From the NCBI GenBank assembly GCA_035267185.1, contig DATFLY010000087.1, positions 1 through 16,537 of the forward strand: 16,537 nucleotides of DNA. Reading direction: 5' to 3'. This document shows, one piece after another, positions 1 through 7,414 of the stretch. Within the stretch, counting starts at the first letter, position 1, and the number at the start of each line of letters is the position of its first letter. This stretch comes from JAUIBE01 sp035267185. GTDB lineage: Bacteria; Pseudomonadota; Gammaproteobacteria; Xanthomonadales; SZUA-36. Both the position numbers and the translations under genes were made by a program. The notes under the pieces were generated by a model. The model was not told the DNA's origin, searched no databases, and saw only the letters and a program-made list of their open reading frames with translations.

Positions 1-296
1 AGAAGAAGGGTTAGAAAAAAGGCATGGATAACTACTTTCATGGCTGAACTCCGTTTCACTTTATGTATGCTCCATCCGGGAGCAGTTCCAACTAGATTAA
101 TGCAGGAACCGTGCCATTATCGGATTGAGACATCAAAACACCTCAGGAAACCGATGCTAGTGCTTGAAATGACTGGATTCGTTGGCTTCCATGACTGTTT
201 TTCAATAACGGGCGGCGCGAGAAAACGGGGTGACCTGTTGACAATTTCCGTCACTTTTCTGACGTGTTACGACAGCAGTTACTGAAATGCCTGGCG
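1..296. other. Intergenic stretch with no supported gene
   Basis: I see no convincing gene here. An 81-codon open frame at 40-285 (+) lacks a well-placed ribosome binding site, matches no family I know, and has no recognisable domain. A small hairpin is visible at 68-84 (TGCTCC, loop ATCCG, GGAGCA), and a short inverted repeat CGTCA/TGACG at 249-264. A TTGACA hexamer at 238-243 could be a -35 element for the hairpin array that follows, but no good -10 lies at the normal distance. The left neighbour gene is outside the window. Confidence 0.5.
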
Positions 297-539
297 TAAG
301 GAAGTAGAGGAGGTCGCTGCGACGAAACGCGCAAAGGCACATCACAATGACTGCTTTCGAAAAAGCCGAAAGGCTTGCCTGCGCTTCAAGCTCGCGCTGC
401 TCCTACGACATCCGATGAAGGGATCCCAGCAGCGTTTGGTGGTGATTGACACAGGGAAGTGTCAACGCCGAAGGCGGTATCGCTTGAAAACCACGCTTTT
501 CAAGGGATACATGCAAACGGGCCATGGATGGCCCGTTTT
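297..539 (+). ncRNA. Candidate structured non-coding RNA (hairpin array ending in a terminator-like stem)
   Basis: Consecutive helices are visible. GTCG/CGAC pairs at 313-323. A long arm pairs 329-338 with 377-384 and encloses AAGCC-GAAA-GGCTT (363-376, a GNRA tetraloop). CGCTGCT/AGCAGCG pairs at 395-434. TTGACAC/GTGTCAA with loop AGGGAA spans 446-465, CGCC-GAA-GGCG spans 466-476, and a 13-bp arm GTATC+CTTGAAAA / TTTTCAAG+GATAC with one G.G mismatch spans 477-510. The last is a 10-bp stem with loop TGGA at 515-538, followed by TTTT. No open frame fits. The GNRA loop and the T run favour the plus strand. The 5' end is a guess and no good promoter was found. I do not recognise a known RNA family. 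GGA motifs in two loops would suit CsrA binding, but that is inference. The next plus-strand gene, dnaE, lies beyond a divergent tRNA, so a dnaE leader is unlikely. Confidence 0.5.
515..539. terminator. Perfect inverted repeat, probable terminator (possibly bidirectional)
   Basis: A perfect 10-bp stem (AAACGGGCCA pairing TGGCCCGTTT) has a 4-base loop TGGA. It is followed by TTTT on the plus strand, and the opposite strand ends the stem in TTT. It could end the candidate RNA to its left, and on the minus strand it lies 25 bp past the 3' end of tRNA-Val. The U-tracts are short, so strength is uncertain. Confidence 0.6.
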
Positions 540-563
540 GCTCATTAAAATCTGCTGCAGCAG

Positions 564-638
564 TGGTGGGCACGACTGGGTTCGAACCAGTGACCCCTGC
601 GATGTCAACACAGTGCTCTACCCCTGAGCTACGCGCCC
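564..638 (-). tRNA. tRNA-Val (anticodon GAC)
   Basis: Read on the minus strand, the gene begins GGGCGCG and ends CGTGCCC-A-CCA, giving a 7-bp acceptor stem with one G.U pair. The D stem is GCTC/GAGC. The anticodon stem is CTGTG/CGCAG around loop TTGACAT, so the anticodon is GAC, which reads GUC and GUU (valine). The T arm is ACTGG-TTCGAAC-CCAGT. The CCA end is encoded. Length is 75 nt. It is divergent from dnaE. Confidence 0.96.
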
Positions 639-648
639 ACATTGCTGC

Positions 649-753
649 AAACTTGATTCCCGTTTCCGGGGCGCGCAATTTACCACAGGGCGAAGAACAC
701 CCACAAGCCATATCGTTAAATTCGCAGTTCCGAACTGGGGTAGAATCAAGTTT
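649..753. repeat. 11-bp perfect inverted repeat bracketing the tRNA-Val/dnaE promoter region
   Basis: AAACTTGATTC at 649-659 is the exact reverse complement of GAATCAAGTTT at 743-753. The arms are 83 bp apart and bracket the tRNA-Val promoter. A TAGAAT sequence at 741-746, a possible dnaE -10 element, overlaps the right arm. It may be a paired operator or chance. Confidence 0.6.
677..706 (-). promoter_or_regulatory. Probable promoter of tRNA-Val
   Basis: On the minus strand, TTGTGG (-35, 701-706) is separated by 18 bp from TAAATT (-10, 677-682). A GC-only discriminator, GCGCGCCCC, follows. Such GC-rich discriminators are typical of stable-RNA promoters under stringent control. A start near 670 would leave a leader of about 30 nt for RNase P to remove. 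Confidence 0.55.
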
Positions 754-797
754 CAAATAATCGAATCAAACAAATACTAAAAACTGTCCCTTAAAAC

Positions 798-3700
798 GTG
801 TCCATCCCTTTCGTTCATCTCCACCTTCACACAGAATTTTCGCTGGTCGACGGCACAGTCAGAATCCCGGCACTGGTAAAAAAGGCTGCCCGAAGCGGCA
901 TGCCTGCCATTGCAGTCACCGACCACATGAACCTGTTCTCACTGGTCAAGTTTTACCGGGCAGCTGAAAAGGCCGGGATCAAACCCATCGTTGGCGCTGA
1001 CCTGATTGTCGTTGACCCTCAGTTGCAGCGCTCCAGGTTGACGGTGCTTTGCCAGAACAGGCAGGGATACCTCAGCCTTTGCCGCCTGCTCAGCCGCGCT
1101 TTCCTGGAAGGCCAGATCAACGGCAGACCCCATGTTCACCGCGAGTGGCTGGATGAAGCGGCAGACGGGCTGATCGCCCTTGCAGGACCGGGCAGTGACA
1201 TCGGCCAGGCGCTCTACAACAATCACCCGAACAAAGCAGAAAGCCTTCTCAAAGGCTGGTGCCGTGTTTTCGGCGATCGTTTTTATGTTGAGCTGCAAAG
1301 AACCGGGCGTGAACATGAATCGCGAATTGAACGCCATTTGATTTCGCTGGCATCGCGCAATGAATGCCCCCTGGTCGCCAGCAATGATGTTCGTTTTCTG
1401 AAGCAGGAAGATTATCGGGCGCATGAAGCCCGGGTATGTATCCATGAAGGACGACTACTTTCTGACAAAAAGCGGGTCCAGAAATATAGCGAGCAACAGT
1501 ACTTAAGAAATCCCGAGGAGATGGCTGAGCTCTTCGCTGATCTTCCGGAAGCACTTGCCAATTCAGTCGAAATTGCCAAACGTTGTACGCTCAGTCTTGA
1601 ATTCGGACAGTATTTCCTTCCTGATTTCCCGACACCCGATGGCCAGGACATCGAGACGTTCCTGGCCGTCAAGGCTGAAAAGGGTTTGCGAGACCGCCTC
1701 AAGCGACACCACGAGGGGGAGCATCACCTGAGCGAGGGTTACAGCGACCGACTGAAACGTGAACTCGGCGTGATCAACAGCATGGGATTTGCAGGCTACT
1801 TCCTGATCGTCGCCGACTTCATACGATGGGCCAAGAAAAATCAAATCCCGGTCGGCCCCGGTCGCGGTTCCGGCGCCGGATCAGTGGTTGCCTATGCGCT
1901 TGGGATCACTGACCTTGATCCACTGGAGTTTGACCTGCTGTTTGAGCGGTTTCTCAACCCCGAACGTGTATCGATGCCCGATTTCGATATTGATTTTTGC
2001 ATGGAAGGCCGCGACCGGGTGATTGAATACGTGGCAGACACTTACGGCCACGACCAGGTCAGCCAGATCATCACGTTTGGCACCATGGCCGCCAAGGCTG
2101 TTGTAAGGGACTGCGGCCGCGTCCTCGGACATGGCTATGGCCATGTGGACAGCATTGCCAAGATGATTCCTTTCACGCTGGGGATCACGCTCAAGGATGC
2201 GCTGGCAGAAGAGCCCGCACTCAAGAAACGCTACAAGGAAGAGGAAGACACCCGCGCCATCATTGACCTTGCCATGTCCCTGGAAGGCCTGACGCGAAAT
2301 GCCGGCAAGCATGCGGGCGGCGTTGTGATTGCGCCCTCCCCCCTGACAGATTTTATGCCGCTTTTCTGTGAATCGGGCGGTGGCAGCATTGTCAGCCAGC
2401 TCGACAAGGATGATGTTGAGACCATGGGCCTGGTGAAGTTTGACTTCCTGGGACTGCGCACACTCACCATCATTGATCGCGCATTGGAAACCATCAATGC
2501 ATTGCGTAAAAAAGAAGGGGAACCTCCAGTCAACCTGGAAGAACTCCCAATGGACGATACAAAGACCTTCAGTCTTTTGCAGTCCACCCGGACCACGGCT
2601 GTGTTCCAGCTGGAATCACGCGGCATGAAAGACCTGATGCGTCGCCTGGTGCCGGACAGCTTTGATGAGATTGTTGCGCTTGTCGCTCTGTTCCGGCCTG
2701 GTCCGCTGGAGTCAGGCATGGTGGGCGACTACATCGACAGAAAACATGGTCGCGCCACGGTTGTTTATCCGCACCCAAAACTGGAGCCGATCCTGGAGCC
2801 TACTTACGGCGTCATCCTCTACCAGGAACAGGTGATGCAGATCGCACAGGAGCTGGCGGGCTATTCGCTGGGATCGGCCGATATCCTGCGACGCGCCATG
2901 GGCAAAAAGAAACCGTCCGAGATGGCCAAGCAACGTCTTGTGTTCGTTGAAGGCGCCACCGAACGCGGTGTTGATGAAAGCCAGGCAAACATGATTTTTG
3001 ACCAGATGGAGACTTTTGCCGGCTACGGATTTAACAAGTCTCATTCTGCTGCTTATGCTTTGATTGCCTACCAGACTGCATGGCTCAAGGCGCACTACAC
3101 ACCAGCGTTTATGGCTGCAGTGTTTTCCACTGATATGGACAACACCGACAAGATGGACGAATTGATCCATGAATGCACGGACCTGGGAATCAAATTATTG
3201 CCGCCCAACATCAACCGCAGCAACTACGTTTTTGCCGCCGACCTTGAAAACAACATCCGATACGGACTCGGTGCCATCAAGGGCGTGGGCAGGAACGCCA
3301 TCGAAATCATCACCACGGAGCGTGATGACAACGGGCCATTTTCAAGCCTGCAGAATTTTTGCAGCCGCATTGACCTTCGCAAGGTCAATCGACGGGCCGT
3401 CGATGTTCTGATTCGGTGCGGTGCGCTGGACAAGCTGGACCCTGATCACAATCGTGCCCGGCTGATGGCTCAGCTCCCCTCTTCGCTGCAAGCGGCAGAG
3501 CAGGCGCAGCAGAATGCAGAAAGCGGTCAGTCTGACATGTTCGGCTCACCCGTCGAAGAAAGCACCACCATCCAAATCAGTGAAGTGGACTCGCCAGTGC
3601 AGCCCTGGAGCAGGCTTCAGCTTCTGCAGGCTGAACGTGAAGCATTGGGCCTTTACCTCACCGGTCACCCTGTAAAACTGCAGGCAAAAGACCTGTCCGC

Positions 3701-4271
3701 TTTTACAACCTGTGCCATCCATCGAATCCCAAAGGTCATGGCTGGTGAACCGGGTGGAAACGGAAATGGCCGAGGACGCGGTACGCCAATGGTGGTCGCC
3801 GGCATGGTGCAAGCCATACGAAGGAGAAATCGAGGTGGCGGATTTGCGACCATTGAAGATGGCAGTGGCCGCCTTGAAATCTCGATGTTTGATGAAGGCT
3901 GGAACCTGTATGCCGATCTTTTGGTAAAAGACGAAATAGTGGTCGTTGAAGGTAATGTCAGCCACGATGACTTTTCCGGTGGTTACCGCATGCGCGTTCA
4001 GAAAGTGATGTCCCTGGTCGAAGCAAAGAACCGCTTTGCTTCAGGCATCTCGATCGCCTTACGCAGCCCGGACCCAACGGTATGTGATGAACTTAATGCG
4101 GCCTTTGCCCCGTATCGTGGTGGCCGTCACAGGGTTTATGTTGATTACAGTAATGGCAGAGCACGCGCTCAGCTGGAGTTTGGACAGGACCACCAGATCA
4201 GGGCCTGTGACGAACTGATTGCCGCACTACGGGGACTTGACCAGGTCAAGGAAGCAAGACTTCTCTTCTAG
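798..4271 (+). CDS. dnaE: DNA polymerase III subunit alpha
   Basis: This is the replicative polymerase that elongates both strands in the Pol III holoenzyme. The 1157-residue length is close to the 1160 of E. coli. The N-terminal PHP domain opens with HLHLHTEFS and runs to about residue 250. The polymerase core carries the catalytic aspartates in PDFDIDF (D397, D399) and VKFDFLG (D549). QSDMF at residues 911-915 corresponds to the E. coli clamp-binding motif QADMF. An OB fold follows at about 980-1070, and the C-terminal part is the tau-binding region. Translation starts at GTG; no better start lies downstream before the conserved HLHLHTE, and the Shine-Dalgarno is weak. The gene is divergent from tRNA-Val and converges on the transglycosylase gene with only 15 bp between stops. 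It partners the clamp loader encoded by dnaX in this window. Confidence 0.98.
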   Translation: MSIPFVHLHLHTEFSLVDGTVRIPALVKKAARSGMPAIAVTDHMNLFSLVKFYRAAEKAGIKPIVGADLIVVDPQLQRSRLTVLCQNRQGYLSLCRLLSRAFLEGQINGRPHVHREWLDEAADGLIALAGPGSDIGQALYNNHPNKAESLLKGWCRVFGDRFYVELQRTGREHESRIERHLISLASRNECPLVASNDVRFLKQEDYRAHEARVCIHEGRLLSDKKRVQKYSEQQYLRNPEEMAELFADLPEALANSVEIAKRCTLSLEFGQYFLPDFPTPDGQDIETFLAVKAEKGLRDRLKRHHEGEHHLSEGYSDRLKRELGVINSMGFAGYFLIVADFIRWAKKNQIPVGPGRGSGAGSVVAYALGITDLDPLEFDLLFERFLNPERVSMPDFDIDFCMEGRDRVIEYVADTYGHDQVSQIITFGTMAAKAVVRDCGRVLGHGYGHVDSIAKMIPFTLGITLKDALAEEPALKKRYKEEEDTRAIIDLAMSLEGLTRNAGKHAGGVVIAPSPLTDFMPLFCESGGGSIVSQLDKDDVETMGLVKFDFLGLRTLTIIDRALETINALRKKEGEPPVNLEELPMDDTKTFSLLQSTRTTAVFQLESRGMKDLMRRLVPDSFDEIVALVALFRPGPLESGMVGDYIDRKHGRATVVYPHPKLEPILEPTYGVILYQEQVMQIAQELAGYSLGSADILRRAMGKKKPSEMAKQRLVFVEGATERGVDESQANMIFDQMETFAGYGFNKSHSAAYALIAYQTAWLKAHYTPAFMAAVFSTDMDNTDKMDELIHECTDLGIKLLPPNINRSNYVFAADLENNIRYGLGAIKGVGRNAIEIITTERDDNGPFSSLQNFCSRIDLRKVNRRAVDVLIRCGALDKLDPDHNRARLMAQLPSSLQAAEQAQQNAESGQSDMFGSPVEESTTIQISEVDSPVQPWSRLQLLQAEREALGLYLTGHPVKLQAKDLSAFTTCAIHRIPKVMAGEPGGNGNGRGRGTPMVVAGMVQAIRRRNRGGGFATIEDGSGRLEISMFDEGWNLYADLLVKDEIVVVEGNVSHDDFSGGYRMRVQKVMSLVEAKNRFASGISIALRSPDPTVCDELNAAFAPYRGGRHRVYVDYSNGRARAQLEFGQDHQIRACDELIAALRGLDQVKEARLLF

Positions 4272-4286
4272 TTTGTTCGCTACTGC

Positions 4287-4937
4287 TCAGCTGCCTCTGA
4301 AGGCACTCTGATATCTTTTGTACAGAATCTCAACACGCCTGACGTATTCGCGCGTTTCGTTGTAGGGCGGAATACCGCCATGTTTTCTGACAGCTCCACT
4401 GCCAGCGTTATAGGCTGCGGCAGCGAGTTTCACATTTCCATCGAATTCCCTGAGCAGGTCGGAAAGATGTCGAACGCCTCCGGCGATGTTGTGCGCGGGA
4501 TCAAACGGATTGCGTACGTTCAGCTCTTCCTGGGTGGCAGGCATCAGCTGCATCAAACCCTGTGCACCTGCTGGTGAAACCGCGTCCGGATGATATGCCG
4601 ACTCGGCATGAATAATCGCCCTGACCAATGACTCATCCACCGAGTTGTAAACCGCGGCCGAGCGAATCTGGGATTCGAAAGCGCTGGTGTTTAAGGGGAC
4701 ATCTTCCCACTTAATTTGTCGGCAGCTGGAATCGGATGCATAGCACGGAAACTTCATGGTGGTGTAGTTCACATCCCTGGGAGGCGCTACATTGGTGTAG
4801 GTCAGGATGCCGTTCTCATCGGTGTATTTGTAGACTTCCGCGGACGCGATCACGGGCGCTAGAAACGCCATGATTAATACCAGTGCACCACAGTTCCGGC
4901 CTTGCCTGGCAAGGCTTCCCTTTGCATTCCTTGGCAT
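4287..4937 (-). CDS. Secreted lytic transglycosylase with DUF4124 and SLT domains
   Basis: This 216-residue protein should cleave peptidoglycan glycan strands in the periplasm. Residues 1-33 form a signal peptide (basic start, hydrophobic core, ending ASA). A DUF4124-type module follows (EVYKYTDENG...YTNVAPP, about 34-55). The C-terminal half is a Slt70-family domain with IIHAESAYHPDAVSPAGAQG, in which E112 is the expected catalytic acid, then GLMQLMPAT and the AAYNAGSGAV motif. The start at 4937 is chosen because AAGGAGAG sits just upstream and the signal peptide then starts properly. The open frame extends to 5039 but would run through the promoter. It lies downstream of msrA in the same direction. 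Two cysteines near 65 and 72 could form a disulphide. Confidence 0.9.
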   Translation of the reverse strand: MPRNAKGSLARQGRNCGALVLIMAFLAPVIASAEVYKYTDENGILTYTNVAPPRDVNYTTMKFPCYASDSSCRQIKWEDVPLNTSAFESQIRSAAVYNSVDESLVRAIIHAESAYHPDAVSPAGAQGLMQLMPATQEELNVRNPFDPAHNIAGGVRHLSDLLREFDGNVKLAAAAYNAGSGAVRKHGGIPPYNETREYVRRVEILYKRYQSAFRGS

Positions 4938-4995
4938 ACCGAATCTCTCCTTCAGTATCGATTCGGAGCGGGTATCCCCCAATCCTTGTCTGGTA

Positions 4996-5024
4996 ATTCT
5001 AAACCAAATCAAGCAGTTGGTTAA
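4996..5024 (-). promoter_or_regulatory. Sigma-70-like promoter for the lytic transglycosylase
   Basis: On the minus strand, TTAACC (-35, 5019-5024) is followed by exactly 17 bp and TAGAAT (-10, 4996-5001). It sits in the 111-bp gap between msrA and the transglycosylase gene and supports the shorter start at 4937. Confidence 0.55.
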
Positions 5025-5048
5025 GTGTTTCAGTGTCATTTACGAAAA

Positions 5049-5528
5049 TCAGACTGAACAGTGGGCTGCACCGTTCTTTTCCAGGTAACGTTGGTGATAC
5101 TCCTCCGCACGCCAGAATTCAGGTGCCGGCTCAACCTGGGTGACGATCGGATCGCGCCAGCGATCGGATAATCCGAGTGCGTCTATTTTCTTCAACGCCG
5201 CAATTTTCTGGTCGTCATCGTGATAATAAATCGCCGAACGATACTGCGTGCCATGATCCGGGCCCTGCCGGTTGATGGTGGTGGGATTATGCATCCCGAA
5301 AAACTCTTCCAGCAACTGCTGATACGTGATGATTGCCGGATCGAATGTCAGCTGCACCGCTTCTGCATGACCAGTCCTCCCCGAGCAGACGTCCTTGTAA
5401 GTAGGATTTTCAGTTTGCCCGCCCATATAGCCAACGGCGGCATCCAACACACCGTCCAGTTCACGGAAACGTGCTTCTACGCCCCAAAAACAGCCTGCTG
5501 CAAAACTGGCAATCTCTTTTTCTGCCAT
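5049..5528 (-). CDS. msrA: Peptide-methionine (S)-S-oxide reductase MsrA
   Basis: MsrA reduces methionine-S-sulfoxide in oxidised proteins, with thioredoxin recycling the enzyme. The 159-residue protein has the family signature AAGCFWGVE near its start, with nucleophile C13 and the neighbouring E18. It also carries DHGTQYRSAIYY (91-102) and EYHQRYL (143-149). Further cysteines at 48 and 157 (the latter in the tail AAHCSV) are candidates for the resolving cysteine. The protein is shorter than E. coli MsrA, lacking its N-terminal extension, as in many single-domain forms. A GGAG Shine-Dalgarno precedes the ATG. It lies 33 bp downstream of tesB and is probably cotranscribed with it. Confidence 0.96.
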   Translation of the reverse strand: MAEKEIASFAAGCFWGVEARFRELDGVLDAAVGYMGGQTENPTYKDVCSGRTGHAEAVQLTFDPAIITYQQLLEEFFGMHNPTTINRQGPDHGTQYRSAIYYHDDDQKIAALKKIDALGLSDRWRDPIVTQVEPAPEFWRAEEYHQRYLEKNGAAHCSV

Positions 5529-5561
5529 TCGAATTCTCCGTCTTTCATCATCTCGTTTTTA

Positions 5562-6461
5562 CTACGATCCGGAATCATCACCGGACGGTTCTTCCGGCCT
5601 CAACCTTAAAACGCCTTCCTGGGCCGTGCTGGCTACCAGCCTGCCCTGGCTGTCGAATATGGATCCTCGCGCCAGGCCCCGACCTCCACTTGTGATGGGG
5701 CTGTCGCAGTCGTATAACAACCACTCATCAACACGCGCATCGTGATGAAACCACATCGCGTGATCGAGGCTCGCAACCATCAGACGCTGATTGAACCAGG
5801 AAATTCCATGCGGAAGCATTGCGGTGCCGAAAAGATGAAAATCAGAAACATATGCCAGCAATGCCCTGTGAACCAGCTGGTCATCTCCGGGATTGCCTCG
5901 CAGTCGAAACCATAGTTTCCGATTGGGTGGCGAAGGTTCGGCCAGGTTGAGTGAATCGCCATCGACCGGGCGGAAATCGAATGGACCAAACTGGTTGCAC
6001 CAGCGACGTAGCATTTCAGGCGCAATCTTTAGTTTTTCAGCGGACACGTCCAGCCCGCTCTTCAGATTTTCAGGTTCCGGGACGTCGGGCATTTCAAACT
6101 GGTGTTCAAGCCCCTCCTCTCTGACCTGGAAAGATGCTGCCAGGTTGAAAATCGGGCGGCCATGCTGAATGGCCAGCACACGCCTGGAGCTGAAGCTGCC
6201 ACCATCACGGTTATGTTCCACGTTGTAGACAATCGGCGCATCCGGATTGCCGGGCAATAGAAAATAAGCATGCAGGGAATGTATCAGGCGGTCCTCTACT
6301 GTCTTGCTGGCTGCAAGCACTGCCTGGGCGAGCACCTGTCCACCAAACACACGTGGCGTGCCAATATCACGACTCTGGCCGCGAAACAGATTGACTTCCA
6401 GTTGCTCAAGCCTGATCAGCCGCAGCAATTCAGAAAATGAGCTTTTGTCCTGATCATTCAA
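5562..6461 (-). CDS. tesB: Acyl-CoA thioesterase II
   Basis: TesB hydrolyses medium- to long-chain acyl-CoAs to free fatty acids and CoA in the cytoplasm. The 299-residue protein has the two hotdog folds of the family (E. coli TesB has 286). The N-terminal fold contains RVFGGQVLAQA and the second contains YVSDFHLFGTA, SLDHAMWFH and ASTAQEGVLR. By alignment with E. coli D204, T228 and Q278, the catalytic triad is D207, S231 and Q281, with serine replacing threonine. The C-terminus extends slightly past the domain with an acidic tail. It is divergent from the kinase gene, only about 41 bp away by the chosen starts, and heads the tesB-msrA pair. Confidence 0.95.
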   Translation of the reverse strand: MNDQDKSSFSELLRLIRLEQLEVNLFRGQSRDIGTPRVFGGQVLAQAVLAASKTVEDRLIHSLHAYFLLPGNPDAPIVYNVEHNRDGGSFSSRRVLAIQHGRPIFNLAASFQVREEGLEHQFEMPDVPEPENLKSGLDVSAEKLKIAPEMLRRWCNQFGPFDFRPVDGDSLNLAEPSPPNRKLWFRLRGNPGDDQLVHRALLAYVSDFHLFGTAMLPHGISWFNQRLMVASLDHAMWFHHDARVDEWLLYDCDSPITSGGRGLARGSIFDSQGRLVASTAQEGVLRLRPEEPSGDDSGS

Positions 6462-6502
6462 TGTGGGGCTCTCTGATGGAAAACTCGGTGTACCATGGTG
6501 TC

Positions 6503-7393
6503 ATGTCGTCGACCCCCGGCCAAGTCCCAGGTCGCCGGGGGAACCTTCTCCGGCAAACCGAAGTTCTTTTGGCCCATAAGCGGTCCTGGTCTGAAGCGCA
6601 GCGACGCAACATGGCTTCCACTGCATTGACGCTGCTGGACAGAATCCCTGCCCAGGGCTTCTGCCTCATCGGCCTTTCGGGTGCGCCCGGCAGCGGCAAA
6701 TCCACCCTGGCAAGCCTGCTATCCAGTTTGATTCAGAAGGACAAGCCGGATGCCCTGGTGATTTCACTGGATGACTACTACCTGGGTAAACAACAGAGGA
6801 TTGCAAAGGCCGGACAACACCCTCTTTTCAAACAGCGTGGCGTACCCGGAACCCATGACTGGAACCAGCTCATGGATGATCTGGATCAGATTTGCGATGG
6901 CCGCATCGAAAATCTCAAATTACCGGTTTTTTCCAAGACCAATGACGATCGGTCTCCTGAGCATTCAATTTCCATTCCCTCGGCACCCCGGGTCGTCATC
7001 CTGGAGGGGTGGTTGGTGGGTGCGCCACCTCAGGAAGAAACATTGCTTCCAATTCCGGTAAACCAGATGGAAGCCGACCTGGATGAAGATTGCATCTGGC
7101 GCCGCAAGGTCAATGAAAACCTTGCCAGGTATCACCACGATCTCAAGACCAGGCTGGATCAATGCTGGTTCATGAAAACGCCTGGCTGGCAGCAGGTCAT
7201 CGACTGGCGCTGGCAACAGGAGAAGGACAGATATGACTACCAACATGATGCTTTCCTCAACAGCCGTGAGAAAGTGATGTCGTTTCTCAACCAGTTCCAG
7301 CGTATCGCATCACATATGAACGATACGTGTCGCCAATGGGCAGATGTCATAATCAACATTGACCGGCAACATCGCCTGCACATTGACCAGTAA
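6503..7393 (+). CDS. P-loop kinase resembling plant-type D-glycerate 3-kinase
   Basis: The protein has a Walker A motif GAPGSGKST (residues 60-68 from this start) and ISLDDYYLGKQQR (88-99), followed by VVILEGWLVG. This combination matches the uridine/pantothenate kinase-like superfamily and within it the GLYK/Tda10 group, whose plant member phosphorylates D-glycerate. The bacterial substrate is not proven, so no symbol is given. Length is 296 residues from the ATG at 6503. The frame is open back to 6437, which would overlap the tesB start. No start has a clear Shine-Dalgarno, so the N-terminus is uncertain; ATG 6611 is a short alternative. sbcB follows 21 bp downstream in the same direction, so the two are probably cotranscribed. 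Confidence 0.8.
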   Translation: MSSTPGQVPGRRGNLLRQTEVLLAHKRSWSEAQRRNMASTALTLLDRIPAQGFCLIGLSGAPGSGKSTLASLLSSLIQKDKPDALVISLDDYYLGKQQRIAKAGQHPLFKQRGVPGTHDWNQLMDDLDQICDGRIENLKLPVFSKTNDDRSPEHSISIPSAPRVVILEGWLVGAPPQEETLLPIPVNQMEADLDEDCIWRRKVNENLARYHHDLKTRLDQCWFMKTPGWQQVIDWRWQQEKDRYDYQHDAFLNSREKVMSFLNQFQRIASHMNDTCRQWADVIINIDRQHRLHIDQ

Positions 7394-7414
7394 CTTTCGA
7401 GACCTGCCCTGAAC

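Noticed and set aside
40..285. 81-codon open frame on the plus strand
   Set aside because: No well-placed ribosome binding site, no recognisable domain, and mixed composition. Hairpin and regulatory-like sequence lies within it.
297..539. Known riboswitch or housekeeping RNA
   Set aside because: GCCGAAG at 468-474 recalls the lysine riboswitch, and GCAAAGGCACA at 331-341 recalls the c-di-GMP riboswitch. The other required motifs (AGAGG-GCG with AGTA; CACGCACAGGGCAAACC-type core) are absent, and no downstream plus-strand gene is positioned for control.
4938..5039. Longer N-terminus for the lytic transglycosylase
   Set aside because: It would place 34 residues before a proper signal peptide and run through the TTAACC-17-TAGAAT promoter. 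The start at 4937 has a good Shine-Dalgarno.
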